Part shown: in pieces, positions 50,429 through 61,919 of the stretch | How the letters are laid out: every line of letters begins with the position of its first letter | Numbering within the stretch: the stretch's first letter is position 1 | Assembly (NCBI RefSeq): GCF_032362555.1 | Contig: NC_083520.1 | Location: 2,666,001-2,730,000 of the forward strand | Direction: 5' to 3' | DNA length: 64,000 bases | DNA from: Amyelois transitella | Lineage: Eukaryota; Arthropoda; Insecta; Lepidoptera; Pyralidae | The notes under the pieces: generated by a model | Databases searched by the model: none | Told to the model about the DNA's origin: nothing | The model's input: the letters and a program-made list of their open reading frames with translations, nothing else | Program-made: the position numbers and the translations under genes

Positions 50429-50668
50429 CACACTCTCCCTCTCGTACCGTCATATACTGACACACACAACATATATCACGACTTCAAAATTCTTTCTGAT
50501 TTGCATGTAAAATATGTTATGTTGAACGATATTGCATTCATTTGAGTGATTTTTAAACAATTCATTTTCAACTCTTGGCATTATTTTCACTTTTTATACC
50601 TATCACTTGGGCGTAATTGTATACATTTTAATGAATTTCATATTAACACGAAAATTATTGAATTGCAG

Positions 50669-52368
50669 AGCCGCCCCCGGCGCCCCCCGCCCCGGCGTCG
50701 GAGCGGGTCACCATCAACCTCCAGCTCGCCCGGGGCGCCTCCGACGACGACCGCGATCAGTGCTACGTGAGAAACTCCTCCTTCTTGAGCCGCGACACCA
50801 GCAACAAGAACGAACAGAAGAAAACAGATTCGCCGCCCAAGAAAATCCCGACTGCCAAACCAAACTCCCCGCCAAAATCTACCTCCCCTCCAAAATGTAC
50901 TTCCCCCCCGAAAAACCAACCCGATGTGATACCCTCAAAAAGAGCCATAGCCCCTCCACCGAGAAAAGATTCTTTCCCACCGAAAGACAACTCATCACCT
51001 CAAAAAATTGAATTCCCTCCAAAGAAAGAATCACCTCCGCCACAGAAAAATAAAGTCATGTCACCGCCTTCGTCTAATGTTAAGTTGAACAGATCCGACT
51101 CCAAAACAGAGGAATGTCAACCGATAAAGGTAGTGAAGAAAGAGTCGCCACTCGTGAAAGAATCTGTAGTGAAACTAGAGAAATTATCTCTAGTCGGCGA
51201 GGACTTAGATAAGTCTGCAAGTAAAACCAATGTTGATGATAAGTCTAGTAGCAAAGTTTTGGTTGATGACAAGTCTGGGAATAAAAACATTGAAGATAAG
51301 TGCGCGAGCAAACTTACTGACGATAAAGAGGTAAGTAATGATGTCGATAAGAAGAGTGAGGAGTCGAACGGCGTTGGAGATAAAATAAAGAAGTTCGAAA
51401 AAGCAGCCGAAGACGCGAGCGCAATCACTACTACTGGCAGACTCTCGCGGCCTGGCTCTATGAGGCGGGTCCGGGAAAGGATCGGCTCTGATGATCTGCC
51501 GCCACCTGCCACACCCTTCAGCGACACTGCGCACTTCCAACTGCCACCAGAAAAATCCGCAGTCCAGCCGGAACCAACTACAGTTAAGAAAGAACGAATT
51601 GTAGTCCAAGCCGAACGAACAGTCACCGAACGCCTCCAAACCCTGAACAAAAACGGCAGCGTCAAGTGGCAACGAAGCGATAGCGGCTCCGGAGAGGAAA
51701 AAATTAAACCGGAACCTCAAAAGATAATTAAACCAGAGTTCAAGCCTATGCCCTCCCCGGTCGATGTCACCATTCGTTCCCCGAGCCTCGGCGCGAAAAT
51801 ACCGGACCAGTTCCCGTCTCACGGCACCGCCTTCAGAAACGTCGCGTCGCCCGACACCAACCGCACGGCCAAAGTCAACGACGATGTAAATACTCATAAT
51901 AATAAGCCTTGTAAATTTAAAAGCAAAGACAAGTATTCCGTAAGCAAGGGATCTAGCTACTTCACCAGGGGCTCCGAAGAGATCTGGCTCGTGAAGAAGA
52001 AAGACATAGAGGAGATTGAAGAGAGAGTGTTGGATTCGTTCCGTCGCGCCGGCGGGAATGTTTGTATGCGAAGCGAGTCTATGCGGCCGTCGTCCGATAG
52101 TGGGCAGGGTGTTTCTTTTTCGCACGCGACCATGGGTCGGAATAAACGGCAAATGTATGCGCGGAGTGAGTCTTTAGACCCTCAGTGGGCGGGCGCCCGA
52201 GCCCAGACCCTGAAGCGGCAGACTTCAGTGGCGTGTACGTGTGGACATGACAAGAAGACTCGAGCGAAGAGTGCCGGAGCAGAAACTCCTCCGCGGCCGC
52301 GCTCACGATCGCACGGAGATGAAAATAATCAGACTCATGTCCTTGACAAATACGAAACACTCGTCTAA
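50669..52368 (+). CDS. large open terminal exon, candidate C-terminal extension of SCAR
   Basis: After an acceptor (GAATTGCAG), the exon is open for two leading bases plus 565 codons, to TAA. I do not recognise the sequence. It is low-complexity and charged. It opens PPPAPPAPASERVTINLQLA and then has many SPPK/FPPK motifs over about 100 residues. An Asp/Lys/Ser block (VDDKSGNKNIEDK) and a basic motif SMRRVRERIGSDDLPPP follow. Next comes a better-structured helical piece, EEIWLVKKKDIEEIEERVLD, then RSES motifs, and the end is DKYETLV, a class I PDZ ligand. Entry must be in phase 1. It fits either SCAR exon 8 (skipping exon 9) or a donor at 50,389 in an extended exon 9 after reading through the TGA stop. 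No AATAAA lies between the SCAR stop and this exon, supporting a shared transcript. A separate gene cannot be excluded. Confidence 0.6.
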
Positions 52369-54749
52369 ATACTGCTGCGGAATTCTTCAGTCCGGTAAAT
52401 TCCATGCACGACTCATTGTGATGGTATTATGTAAGTCTGTTCCGACTTGTGCCGACTTCACTCTGGCAGAGTGACGTGTGCAAGTCGCAGGGTTGTAATG
52501 TAAGTATAGTTTGGTGCAGTGCATGGAATGTCTATAATGTGTCGTGTGTATTCACATAATCAGTGTGTTTTGTATTGAATCCTAAATGAATTATATTTAT
52601 CGGTCGGTATAAGAAAGATATTGGCTAGTCTTATGAAAAAAAAAACTAGATAGATTTGAGGTGAGGTGATTGAAATATTCGCTTCTTGAAACCAAATATT
52701 TACTTGATAAAGATGTAGTTAAAAGAAGTGACTAGATATAGAATACCAAATCTTCTTCGTTGTCGGTTATGGCTTAGAAGAGTAAAACTGCAAACGAGAC
52801 TCTTAATTGCGATAAGCGTTTCATATATTTTAGTTTCCTATTAAACCAGATGGCTTCCATTAGTGACAAAGTTTTAATGAAATCAAAATATTGGAACCCT
52901 TATTGCGTGATCTCCGTTACACGTTTTAATCTTTTAGGTCGTGTGTTGTCATGAGAAAGTGTCTCGACTTTTAGAAGTCAATTACCTACATGTAATTAAG
53001 TTATTACATGTTGTAATTCTAATTGTAAACCCACCTGAGCACAATTTAATTTGAATGGTGCTTCGTCTGTACTTCGCGAATTTTATTCTGTTTGATTTGC
53101 GGTTGTGAGATGTTGTTTGAACGTAATTTTATTTTATGAATGGTCAGTTTTAGTGCTAAATTTTTGTTTTGTAAAATGCATTATGGCAAAAACGTCCAAC
53201 CATTGAAATTCACTAAAAAAAAAAAAAACAACAGACATGCTCATTTTGTGGTAGAAGTTCCTTATATTTTTATGTAACTGCCATTCAAGAGTTTTTATAT
53301 TTTCTTGTTATCCTTTTAAATTACATAAATTGGTTGGACGGGCTCATTTAGATGAAACTGATTTGAGAAACCGACCTATTTGCGCTATGACTTATTTCGT
53401 AGCAAGTTACAAAACTAGTCTGTTAAAATTCTGAACATTATTAAAAAGGTGCGTCGCGTAAGGACGAAATATTTTATACCTACTCGTAGTATTTGTTTGA
53501 AATTATATTACTCATTAAAATTATAATGTATTTTGTTACTATGAATGATTCCATTAGACGTATTTAATATCCTACGAAAATATTATACCATATAAGACAA
53601 TATAAATACCGTTTTGTAATTTCATATTATTATGTGACCTGCATATTGTAGTGCCAATTATATAGTTTGGTCGAAATAATAAAAAAGTAACCTCCATTTT
53701 ATAATAAAATTTTTGTACTCATCCTGTTACAGGACGTTTAAATTTAATATTGTGTATAGGAAAGGAATCTCTTGGCTTTCTTTCTTCAAGCTTATTTGTT
53801 TAGAGTCTCTCTCTTATCAAAAAATTCTTAGCTGTTGTCTGCAACATTTGGGGTCTTCAAAAGACAACCCGTCAGTGACATAGTTTCCTTGGTGTCATTG
53901 TATGTGTGTGTCAATTTAGTATGCTTCTATATTCAGACGGTAATAATAGCATTAAACACAAAAGCAACATTTGCGAGAACTGTAGCCACTTATCAAGATG
54001 TGGAAGTTCATAAATCTGTTAGACCATAGGATCCATGGCTATATATTTTTTCTTTACCTATAAATACATTGCCTTTAAAGCTATCAGTTGTCACCTTAAA
54101 GCTTTATTTCTTAATATTTTAAAAATATGAAATCCCTGTAAGTAGAAAGTACCCTGCCGAAGTTCAATTGCACATCTTTCCAAGCGTTACCCCTGAGATG
54201 AAATAAACAGGCGAAATCACAAAAAGCGTAAGACTGTTCGTTAATTGCATTTTATTTTGTGTTTTCCATGCATTCCAAATGTTTAGTTGCTCGCTGTTTG
54301 CGACGTGAATTGTTAATCTGCGTGTACGACGGGCCAGTGAAGTGAAGGCAGCACTGGTTGGCTCTAGAATGTAGACATCGGTGTTCGCCAAACAATACGG
54401 ACCATCATAAACCATTCGTTGGCCCGGTGTGAACGCGGCTTTTAAGTTATTAATGTAAATGAGCAACGAATATGTACCAAATTGTCGAGATATCTTGTAG
54501 TGTTGTACCTAGTTAGGAGTAAGTTATCGATACATACTATTTTGTACTTTGTGATTCAAGTTTTTCAGTCGTTTGGTCCACAGATCATTTTCGATTTAAT
54601 TCTTTGTATGTCAACCTTTTATAAGTGTAAGTTAACATGAACCCCGCCACTTGTGAATATATTATTATGTAACGTATTATTAGTTAATCTATTCTTTTTT
54701 TACGAATTTATGCTTGCATTTTCATTTGTGCAGCGGAATTTGTAATAAA
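52369..54749 (+). other. probable 3' UTR of the SCAR locus
   Basis: AT-rich, no supported coding. AATAAA signals occur at 53,678-53,683 and 54,744-54,749. A 100-codon minus frame at 54.2-54.5 kb overlaps a segment with CCGGTGTGAACGCGGC that looks like a DNA-transposon end rather than a gene. Confidence 0.4.
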
Positions 54750-55794
54750 CCATTGAAGTTAAGTATCAGCATTATGTATTTAATTAACTCTAAACCGACA
54801 AACCATCTGTTGTCGAAGGCAAAAGTAACTGTAATAATTTAAAAATCATTACCTTTTCCTTGTATTTTATATAAATTTAACAGCATTGTAGCATAGTAGC
54901 ATGATGTACGTATATGATGATCACGATTAGTGTAAGAAATGTAAATTTTAGATGTAAGGAAATACATAGCGCATGTTTTATATTATGTAGAGTACGTAAA
55001 CACCCCTTTATTTCGCCATACACTGGCAGACGCTGATTATTTATTTGCATTTTTTTTCTTAAATGTTTATAATTTTTAATATAAAAAATATGCAGAGTTG
55101 TTGTAATCGCTAAAATGTAGTAGTCCAGGTAGATGGACTTGTTTATTTCAATGTTATATTGGTAAATAGCCCCCAGGGGATGAACTATGGCTAAACCAAA
55201 TTAAAGACAAGAGTATGTTGTCTTGACGAAAAAAGATACGTACGTATGTTGTAGTTCTCATATCCAGTAATTAAGGTCCATCCTTGATTTTTAGCATATG
55301 ATTGTTTTTTTTATTTGTTCCATTACATTACCTGACGATCATATCAAAATACAATTCTCACATCACACATTAAAGCAACATTTGAAATTAAAGCGCCATT
55401 GAAATTAGACAAGTTCAGCTGAAACGCTTTTCTACCAGATTATGACGTCATTGTGTCTACTAAGAGAATATTTTATAAATTGTTTATTTGCTAATACAAT
55501 TTAAGTTAAAATAATTAACCAATTTGTTTTATTTCATTTGATTGTACCTTTAGTTTTGTTTAGAGGAACAATAAAGTAGGAGACTACCAATTTTTTTAAA
55601 AAGGATGGCGAATTGAAATTAGTATTACTTACTAACGGAATAGGGTCAGATGGTCACCCCAGGATAGCCCAAGCGAATAAGAAAACCGGACAGCTCTTAC
55701 AGGAGCCGGCAATGCCAGGATGTCGCCTTGGAAAATATCTGTTAATAAATAACGAATTGCTCCTGTCCATGATCAAGTTTAATTTATCATATTA

Positions 55795-56002
55795 ACTAGA
55801 GGCCGCCCGCGACTTCGTTCGCATGGAAACCCTATCAATCCCGCGGGAACTCGGGATAAAAAGTAGCCTATATGTTATTCTGGGTCTTCAGCTACCTACA
55901 TACCTATATAAATTTCATCGTAATCGGTTTAGTAGTATTTGCGTGAAAGAGTTACAAACATCCTGACATACAAACTTTCGCATTTATAATATTAGTAGGA
56001 TG
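55795..56002 (+). repeat. interspersed repeat (GGCCGCCCGCGACTTCG family)
   Basis: CTAGAGGCCGCCCGCGACTT, AATCCCGCGGGAACTCGGGA, AGTAGCCTATATGTTATTCT and ATCGTAATCGGTTTAGTAGT, ending TTTATAATATTAGTAGGATG. Full-length-looking copy of a repeat well known from moths; class uncertain. Confidence 0.7.
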
Positions 56003-56885
56003 TAGCAAACGTTTGATTTTTATTTCAAATTTAGAAAAAGCATTTCTGACATTCACATGTAAGTACTATAATCTTAGTTTTTTTAATTTAGAAATGCTAT
56101 ATCTTTAATTCTGAATTCATTACTTGTTTTTATTGTGCAAGCACTTATTTAAGATGTACTCAGTTATGCTATTTTATTTTACTTATTCTAATTTTAGATT
56201 TCATGGGACTATACAATACACCCCGGATTTTTGAGAGGCTTGCGTGGGGATATAAATCCAACACGTAGAGGCCCTTGGGAGAAGTTGATGTTACCAATTA
56301 TTATTGTATTGTTGAATATCTAAAAATATTGTATTGTGTTCTTTACAAAAGATTTGTTTCTGAACTGCTAAGGCGTTAGAGGTCAAATAGTATTGATATG
56401 ATAATATAAATAACAAAACATTTAAATTTCAACATTCTTATATTCAAGATTAGTGATAACACTTCACCTTTGCCATTTGATTTCAATATATCTTAATTAA
56501 AAACGAATATAAAATACTTATATTACAATTAAAATCTATCTAATATATTTAAATGAGCAATTCTTGTATAGTATATATAATCAGGATCTCGGAAATTGCT
56601 CCAACGATTTTCATGAAAGTTACAGATTAGGGGCTTTTCGGTTCAAGGAATCGATTTATCAAGGTCCTAGGTTCGAGAAAAGCTCGGTTCCCAAGATATA
56701 TCTAATATATTTAAACGAGCAATTCTTGTATATATATAATCAGGATCTCGGAAACGGCTCCAAAGATTTTCATGAAAGTTACAGATTAGGGGCTTTTCGG
56801 CTCAAGGAATCGATTTATCAAGGTCCTAGGTTCGAGAAAAGCTCGGTTCCCAAGATATATAAACATTTTAAAAATCGCGTTTTAA

Positions 56886-56931
56886 GAAACTATATCAGCG
56901 CCATCTTTATAGATGGCGCTGATATAGTTTC
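56886..56931. repeat. 21-bp perfect hairpin
   Basis: Arms 56,886-56,906 and 56,911-56,931 (core TCAGCGCCATCT / AGATGGCGCTGA) around TTAT, with no mismatch. It lies inside the Helitron relic. Confidence 0.9.
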
Positions 56932-57404
56932 GGTTTCGCCATGTCCGATGAGGGCCACACCGGGTATAAAAGTAAAAAAAGCGTAGTAAAAACTCTTTCT
57001 ACTCGATACTAGATGGAGCTTTCTGATGCTAGAAATTAATCCGTTCATAAATACTGCTATTTTATCTTTCAGCGATGCTATTATTTCTTTGGGATTTTCC
57101 TAGTTTATTTTCTGAAGCTTTTGATTGACGAACGTGTTCATATTTGATAGCAACTCGCCGTCCGTGTCAATAGTAGTTTTTCTACTCATCAATAAATGGC
57201 GTTTGTCGTACTTCTTATAGATAAGTTTGCTATCGGATGCATTCGCTATCCGTGTCTATTATGGTTTTTTTACTCCTCAATAGATGGCGGAATTCCTCGT
57301 ATTTTTTGCGCCGAAAACAAAGAAGTATTCGATTTGAGGTTAGACCAAGAAAATCAATTGTTTATTGACAAATGTGTCTTTTGAACTCACGAGTTTACTT
57401 AAAA

Positions 57405-57979
57405 ATGCCTAAAAGATCTTGGAAAAGAACGCTGTTAAACAATCTAACTTCACGAAGCTGCGACTCTTCTCAAAAACACCGTCAAAATCACAATCGTCAT
57501 CAAATACAAACAGGTCAGGTTTAGCCAACTTCGTGCATAGAGAACTCATTTCTAGAAAACCTTCATGAAACAATCAGATTTCCGCTTGTTCCACAGGTGT
57601 TTCTCAAACTTCACACAGTGATGAATCATTTCCAGTTTCTGCTCAACCCACACGTGCTGCTAAAGTAAGATGTTTGCAAAACTTGACTTATATTATACGA
57701 GCAGAAAGGTCTTATGATTTGGATGTTTCACGAGAGCGTGCGTCGCAACGTTTGGCCGCTGAAAATGACGACCAGCGAGAACGACGTCTACAAGATTTGC
57801 GGCAGCGTGCGTCACAACGTGTGGCCGCTGAAAATAACGAACAACGGGAGCGACGTCTACAAGATTTACGGCAGCGTGCGTCACAACGTGTGGCCACTGA
57901 AAATGACGAAGAACGAGAATACCGATTGGATGAACAAAGACGTCGAGACGAAAGACGTCGTAGGGCTTTAGACTTTTGA
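57405..57979 (+). CDS. Helitron-type N-terminal protein fragment, two exons
   Basis: Exon 1 57,405-57,513 starts MPKRSWKRTLLNNL. An 83-bp intron (GTCAGG...TTCCACAG) restores the frame to exon 2, 57,597-57,979, ending in TGA; about 163 aa. It contains three tandem repeats of about 29 residues of the type RQRASQRVAAENNEQRERRL. Such repeats are typical of the N-terminus of Helitron-encoded replicase-helicases, as I know them. The catalytic part is missing. No evidence that it is a host protein. Confidence 0.5.
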
Positions 57980-58570
57980 ATCTGTTGGGGTTGACTTAAA
58001 GTCCAGTCCTGTCTTCATGCATGGCATGTTATACGTCGCCTTTTAAAGAGTCAAGCGACCAACTGCGTTAAAAGTCAATCTTTCAAATGAAAATCCTTAT
58101 CATACCCGGAATATAGTGTGGAAGGAAGTGTTTGCTTAAGCTTAAGAACCTATTAATTATTAAAAAACTAATGACAAAAATGTATATAAACTTATTAGCT
58201 ATACTCGTGATTTTTATTTAAATAACAAGTTTATAGTTATTTTATTATTATGTCGGAAAGATCAAAGAACATTATTCATATTTTATCAGTATGCAATTCA
58301 TACTAAATATAAGTTTCAAAAAACACGTTCTACCAAAAACAAAATACCGAGCTAAGCTCGGTCAACCAAATAGTACCTCTATTTAAATTTAAGTGTTAAT
58401 GACATAAGGAATGTGGAAGAATATTGTCTAATATGTACAAAAAAATTCATATCTAAAATTAAGATGTTTCTATTGGAAACAAATGAATAAAAAAATTATC
58501 TTAATATATTATAGTCTAACAATGCAAGTGGAGTAAATGCTGCACTATGATAAGATGAAAGCACCAAGTT

Positions 58571-59743
58571 TCAAATAATATTAAGACATTTTGGAGAACC
58601 ATTATCATTCAACAGATGGGATCCATCAGTTACTTCAGTGGGTCCTTCACCAACTTTTGTATGTATCACATATTTGATCAAGTCTTTGGCCTGAGGTTCT
58701 ATAGTCAACTTGCTCACAATATCAGCATTAATAGGTTTAACATTAGTCTCAATGCCCCTAACAAAGGCGGTAGAAGATGAAGGAAAAATATGATTAATAA
58801 CAGATAATAATTCTGGCACATCCTTCTTCAATAAATACAAACAGGCATTGGGACCAGCATCAAATGTGTAAGCCACTTTAATTTCCCTGTACAAATCATT
58901 ATAATTGTGAATCAAATCAATAATGGTATATGAAACACTGGTCAAATAAACAAAGGGTGGATATGAGTCCATGCAAACTGCATGGAACTGATTACTATCC
59001 TTCATGGTGATTTCCGCAAACTTTGCAAAGTGTTTTTCTTTGATTGCTTTGCAAATTTCTTCAGTTCTCTGAGGGACTACTTGTTCTGCTCGATACTTCA
59101 ATAAGTCTGAAGTCTCCTTGGTAATATTCATCCCTTTAGTGGAACTCATTTTCTTTTTACTCTCTCCAACTACAAGGATCAAAGCATGCATTTCCGGCCA
59201 GTGGGAATTATCAGCCACCTGAGTGGCCACTGAGTCAGAGCCATCAGGTTTTACCCCTGCATGCCATCTTACAAATCCTCCATAGACACTCCTACAAGCA
59301 CTTCCAGAACCCAATCGAGCTATTGAACTAACATCAGATTTGAGTTTGTAGAGTTTAGCTAATGCAGACACCAGGCAGGCATACCCAGCAGCAGAAGATG
59401 CCAAACCTGCTGCAGTTGGGAAATTATTTTCAGAACAAATGTGTACTTTCCAGTACAAAAACTCTTCTCCAACACTTTTTTCTTGCGCCGCTCGGATTTT
59501 TATCTCTCTTAGGCAATTTTGCAATCTTTTATTGGAAAATGATTCTTTTATCCCATTCAACCAAATTTTATCTTCAGAAAAATCTGGCCTGGCAGTAACT
59601 GAAGTTTTAGCACACATTACACCCGTATCCAAAGTTGCGCTAACGGAATCATTTGTAGGCAATATTAATTCTTCATCGCGTTTGCCCCAATATTTAATGA
59701 CTGCTATATTTACAGGTGCAACTACAGTTATTATTTCACTCAT
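58571..59743 (-). CDS. MVD: mevalonate diphosphate decarboxylase
   Basis: GHMP-fold enzyme that converts mevalonate 5-diphosphate to isopentenyl diphosphate using ATP, the last mevalonate-pathway step before farnesyl diphosphate and, in insects, juvenile hormone. Single uninterrupted frame of 390 aa, the family's length (about 390-400). Motifs: APVNIAVIKYWGKRDE (9-24), NDSVSATLD (31-39), ENNFPTAAGLASSAAGYA (105-122, the ATP-binding glycine-rich loop) and GSGSACRSVYGGF with catalytic-site Arg151. Also DSNQFHAVCMDSYPP and YTFDAGPNA, which holds the catalytic Asp. No intron disrupts it. It is divergently placed from the ING gene about 1 kb away. The start is the first Met with the family start context. 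Confidence 0.96.
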   Translation of the reverse strand: MSEIITVVAPVNIAVIKYWGKRDEELILPTNDSVSATLDTGVMCAKTSVTARPDFSEDKIWLNGIKESFSNKRLQNCLREIKIRAAQEKSVGEEFLYWKVHICSENNFPTAAGLASSAAGYACLVSALAKLYKLKSDVSSIARLGSGSACRSVYGGFVRWHAGVKPDGSDSVATQVADNSHWPEMHALILVVGESKKKMSSTKGMNITKETSDLLKYRAEQVVPQRTEEICKAIKEKHFAKFAEITMKDSNQFHAVCMDSYPPFVYLTSVSYTIIDLIHNYNDLYREIKVAYTFDAGPNACLYLLKKDVPELLSVINHIFPSSSTAFVRGIETNVKPINADIVSKLTIEPQAKDLIKYVIHTKVGEGPTEVTDGSHLLNDNGSPKCLNII

Positions 59744-60797
59744 GTTTGAATTACTTGAAAACTTTTAGAATGTGTGTTACGAACTGAAGCGATGAAAAAC
59801 ACGTCGTCTACAGTGGATATCACAATTCGACTGGCCTGACTCTGTCTGACTGATAAACTCTGATTTCATTTCTGTGACGTACGTGACTATGTCACTCAGT
59901 AACTGAAGTTTGACAACATTGACAATTAGCGATTGCCAACCACCTATAATGAAAAGGCACAAAATCTGTCCCAGAAGAGCACCAGTTTGCCAAAAGCAGG
60001 CGTTAATGATGTTATGGTTTCGTTATGCCCGGTAGACCCGCAGCACTCCTTGTTCCAGAAATGCTCTTTTATAGTGGTGGGAATAAATAAAATAAAGAGA
60101 TTGCGAAAATACGTTTTACCTTACTTTCCCACTTACGAAACGAGAACAAATAAATCTATTCAAAAAATTACATTAGATATAAAAGAAATATTTATAAACC
60201 CGACCTTTTTGGTCATCTTCAACATAAAATTTGTTCTCTACTTCGTTTTGGCAATAAAACTTCTTCATGAGGCTATTTGTGGCTAGTGAGCGACAGTCTA
60301 GTCATAGAATTATCTAAACTTAGTATTAGTCGAGTAATAGCTGTGGGTGCTTTACTTCTCCCTTTCTAGGAACTCTTTGAAACATCAAAAGTCATCAAAT
60401 CCTATATTATAACACAACTCCAACACACATGCTTGTTATCGAACACTTAAAAATCAATTGTCTGTACCCTGTACTGTTACTTATTCAGATATTCATATTC
60501 ATAAGTCATAAAAATTAAATGCAATGGCAACACTGAGCCGCTTTTATTTGATGTCTGATCTGAAATTCTGATTTATGTTTTTTGCCGTTTTTCTTGTTTG
60601 GTGATTGTGAAACATTGTTTTTAATTAAATATAATTGCTCTAAGTATTATTCATATTTCACATTATGCATTTTCAATATATTGGGCTGTAGTCTTTTTTT
60701 ATCAAAGGACACTTGTGAATTTATTGTGATTAAACATTACATAGGTATTACGAACCTACTTTCATTGAAATCGTTACCGAAATAATATAAGTTAAAG
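59744..60797. other. divergent intergenic region between MVD and ING gene
   Basis: About 1.05 kb shared upstream region. Frames present (such as 59,933-60,286) start without ATG and resemble nothing known. No TATA-type element was assigned with confidence. Confidence 0.5.
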
Positions 60798-61622
60798 ATG
60801 ACTTCAGCTCTTTACTTAGAGCATTATCTGGATAGCCTCCAGCATTTGCCGATTGAGTTACAAAGAAACTTCAAGCTCATGAGGGACCTCGACGATAGGG
60901 CGCACGGAATAATGAGAACAATCGATCTCATGGCCGATGAGTTACTTCCAAATATTCCGAAAATGGATGAGGAAACTAAGAAGGAAAAGGTAAATACAAT
61001 TCAGGGCCTTTTTAACAAAGCAAAGGAATACGGTGACGACAAAGTCCAACTCGCAATACAGACGTATGAGTTAGTCGACAAGCATATACGGCGACTGGAT
61101 TCCGACCTAGTTCGCTTTGAATCGGAAATCCAGGAGAAAGTCATGAGTGCCAGAGCTGCTCAACAAGCAGCTGCTGACCAAGAGACTAACACAACTACAG
61201 TGAAAAAAGGTAGGAAAAAGCATAAAGGGAATGAGAAAGCGGCTGCTTCGACTGGTAAGAAAAAGCGCGCTGGTGCGTCCAGTGAGGATGACGCGGTTGC
61301 AGCAGGCCGCTCAGCTGCCAAGAAGAAGGCTCAACGCAAAGGTGCAACTGCCACTGCTAATGCTGTCAAAGAACAGGAAGAGACTCCAGATTTGGATTCT
61401 GTAGCCGGCATGGCCCACCCTAGTGATGTTCTTGATATGCCAGTGGATCCCAATGAGCCTACTTACTGCCTCTGCCACCAAGTGTCTTATGGCGAGATGA
61501 TAGGTTGTGATAACCCTGATTGCCCTATAGAATGGTTCCACTTCGCATGTGTTGACCTCAAGATCAAACCCAAAGGCAAGTGGTACTGCCCGAAGTGTAC
61601 TCAGGACAGAAAAAAGAAATGA
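60798..61622 (+). CDS. Ing5: ING4/ING5-type PHD-finger protein
   Basis: Chromatin reader of the inhibitor-of-growth family. ING4/5 members recruit MYST acetyltransferase complexes to H3K4me3. Single exon, 274 aa. N-terminal ING domain (about 5-105): [20 protein letters not shown], then [21 protein letters not shown] lysine/alanine-rich nuclear-localisation region occupies about 130-185. The PHD finger (222-269) has the full C4HC3 pattern: [33 protein letters not shown] and KGKWYCPKC, with the aromatic residues that cage trimethyl-lysine. Ends CTQDRKKK. After the TGA the frame stays open 22 more codons with protein-like composition. Confidence 0.95.
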   Translation: MTSALYLEHYLDSLQHLPIELQRNFKLMRDLDDRAHGIMRTIDLMADELLPNIPKMDEETKKEKVNTIQGLFNKAKEYGDDKVQLAIQTYELVDKHIRRLDSDLVRFESEIQEKVMSARAAQQAAADQETNTTTVKKGRKKHKGNEKAAASTGKKKRAGASSEDDAVAAGRSAAKKKAQRKGATATANAVKEQEETPDLDSVAGMAHPSDVLDMPVDPNEPTYCLCHQVSYGEMIGCDNPDCPIEWFHFACVDLKIKPKGKWYCPKCTQDRKKK

Positions 61623-61730
61623 TCCGCTGTGAAGCCAGTGGCTAAACCTGCAGATAAGACTGCTATGACTGTTAAGAAAGAACTCAAATGACTTCCTTAT
61701 AATTGATTTTTATAAGTTTATAATATAAAG

Positions 61731-61736
61731 AATAAA
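61731..61736 (+). terminator. polyadenylation signal of ING gene
   Basis: AATAAA about 110 bp after the stop codon. Confidence 0.6.
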
Positions 61737-61895
61737 ATTTAAAATTAAGCCTTAGCAATAAATAGTGGATACATATAAATAGCATATAGAAAGCTTCACA
61801 AATGATAATTATTATGATTGTTGAGGGTTTGTTTCCCATATAATAAGATATTAGATGAATGACAAAAGTTTGTCATGTGAATCATGCAAATAAAT

Positions 61896-61919
61896 TATTC
61901 TATTCTATTCTATTCTATT
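61896..61919 (+). repeat. TATTC microsatellite
   Basis: Four to five units of TATTC in the ING 3' flank. Confidence 0.8.

Larger units (their letters stand above)
56537..58375 (+). mobile_element. Helitron relic (non-autonomous)
   Basis: Order: two head-to-tail copies of a TCTAATATATTTAAA start block with GAGCAATTCTTGTATA and ATCAGGATCTCGGAAA (about 56,537-56,700 and 56,706-56,870). Then come a 21-bp hairpin, GATGGCG-containing spacer DNA and a spliced reading frame with Helitron-type arginine-rich repeats. It closes with a terminal-looking hairpin ACCGAGCT/AGCTCGGT at 58,349-58,365 followed by CAACCAAATAGT. Rep and helicase domains are absent. Assignment rests on the peptide repeats and on my memory of moth Helitron ends; the exact termini are inferred. 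Confidence 0.5.

Noticed and set aside
51117-52152. Long minus-strand frames (182 and 315 codons)
   Set aside because: Antisense shadows of the GC-skewed open exon; the plus frame has the better composition and splice fit.
54164-54466. 100-codon minus frame
   Set aside because: Overlaps a segment with transposon-end-like sequence (GGCCCGGTGTGAACGCGGC) and has no recognisable domain.
59933-60286. 117-codon plus frame between MVD and ING gene
   Set aside because: No ATG at its start; composition and lack of any motif suggest chance.
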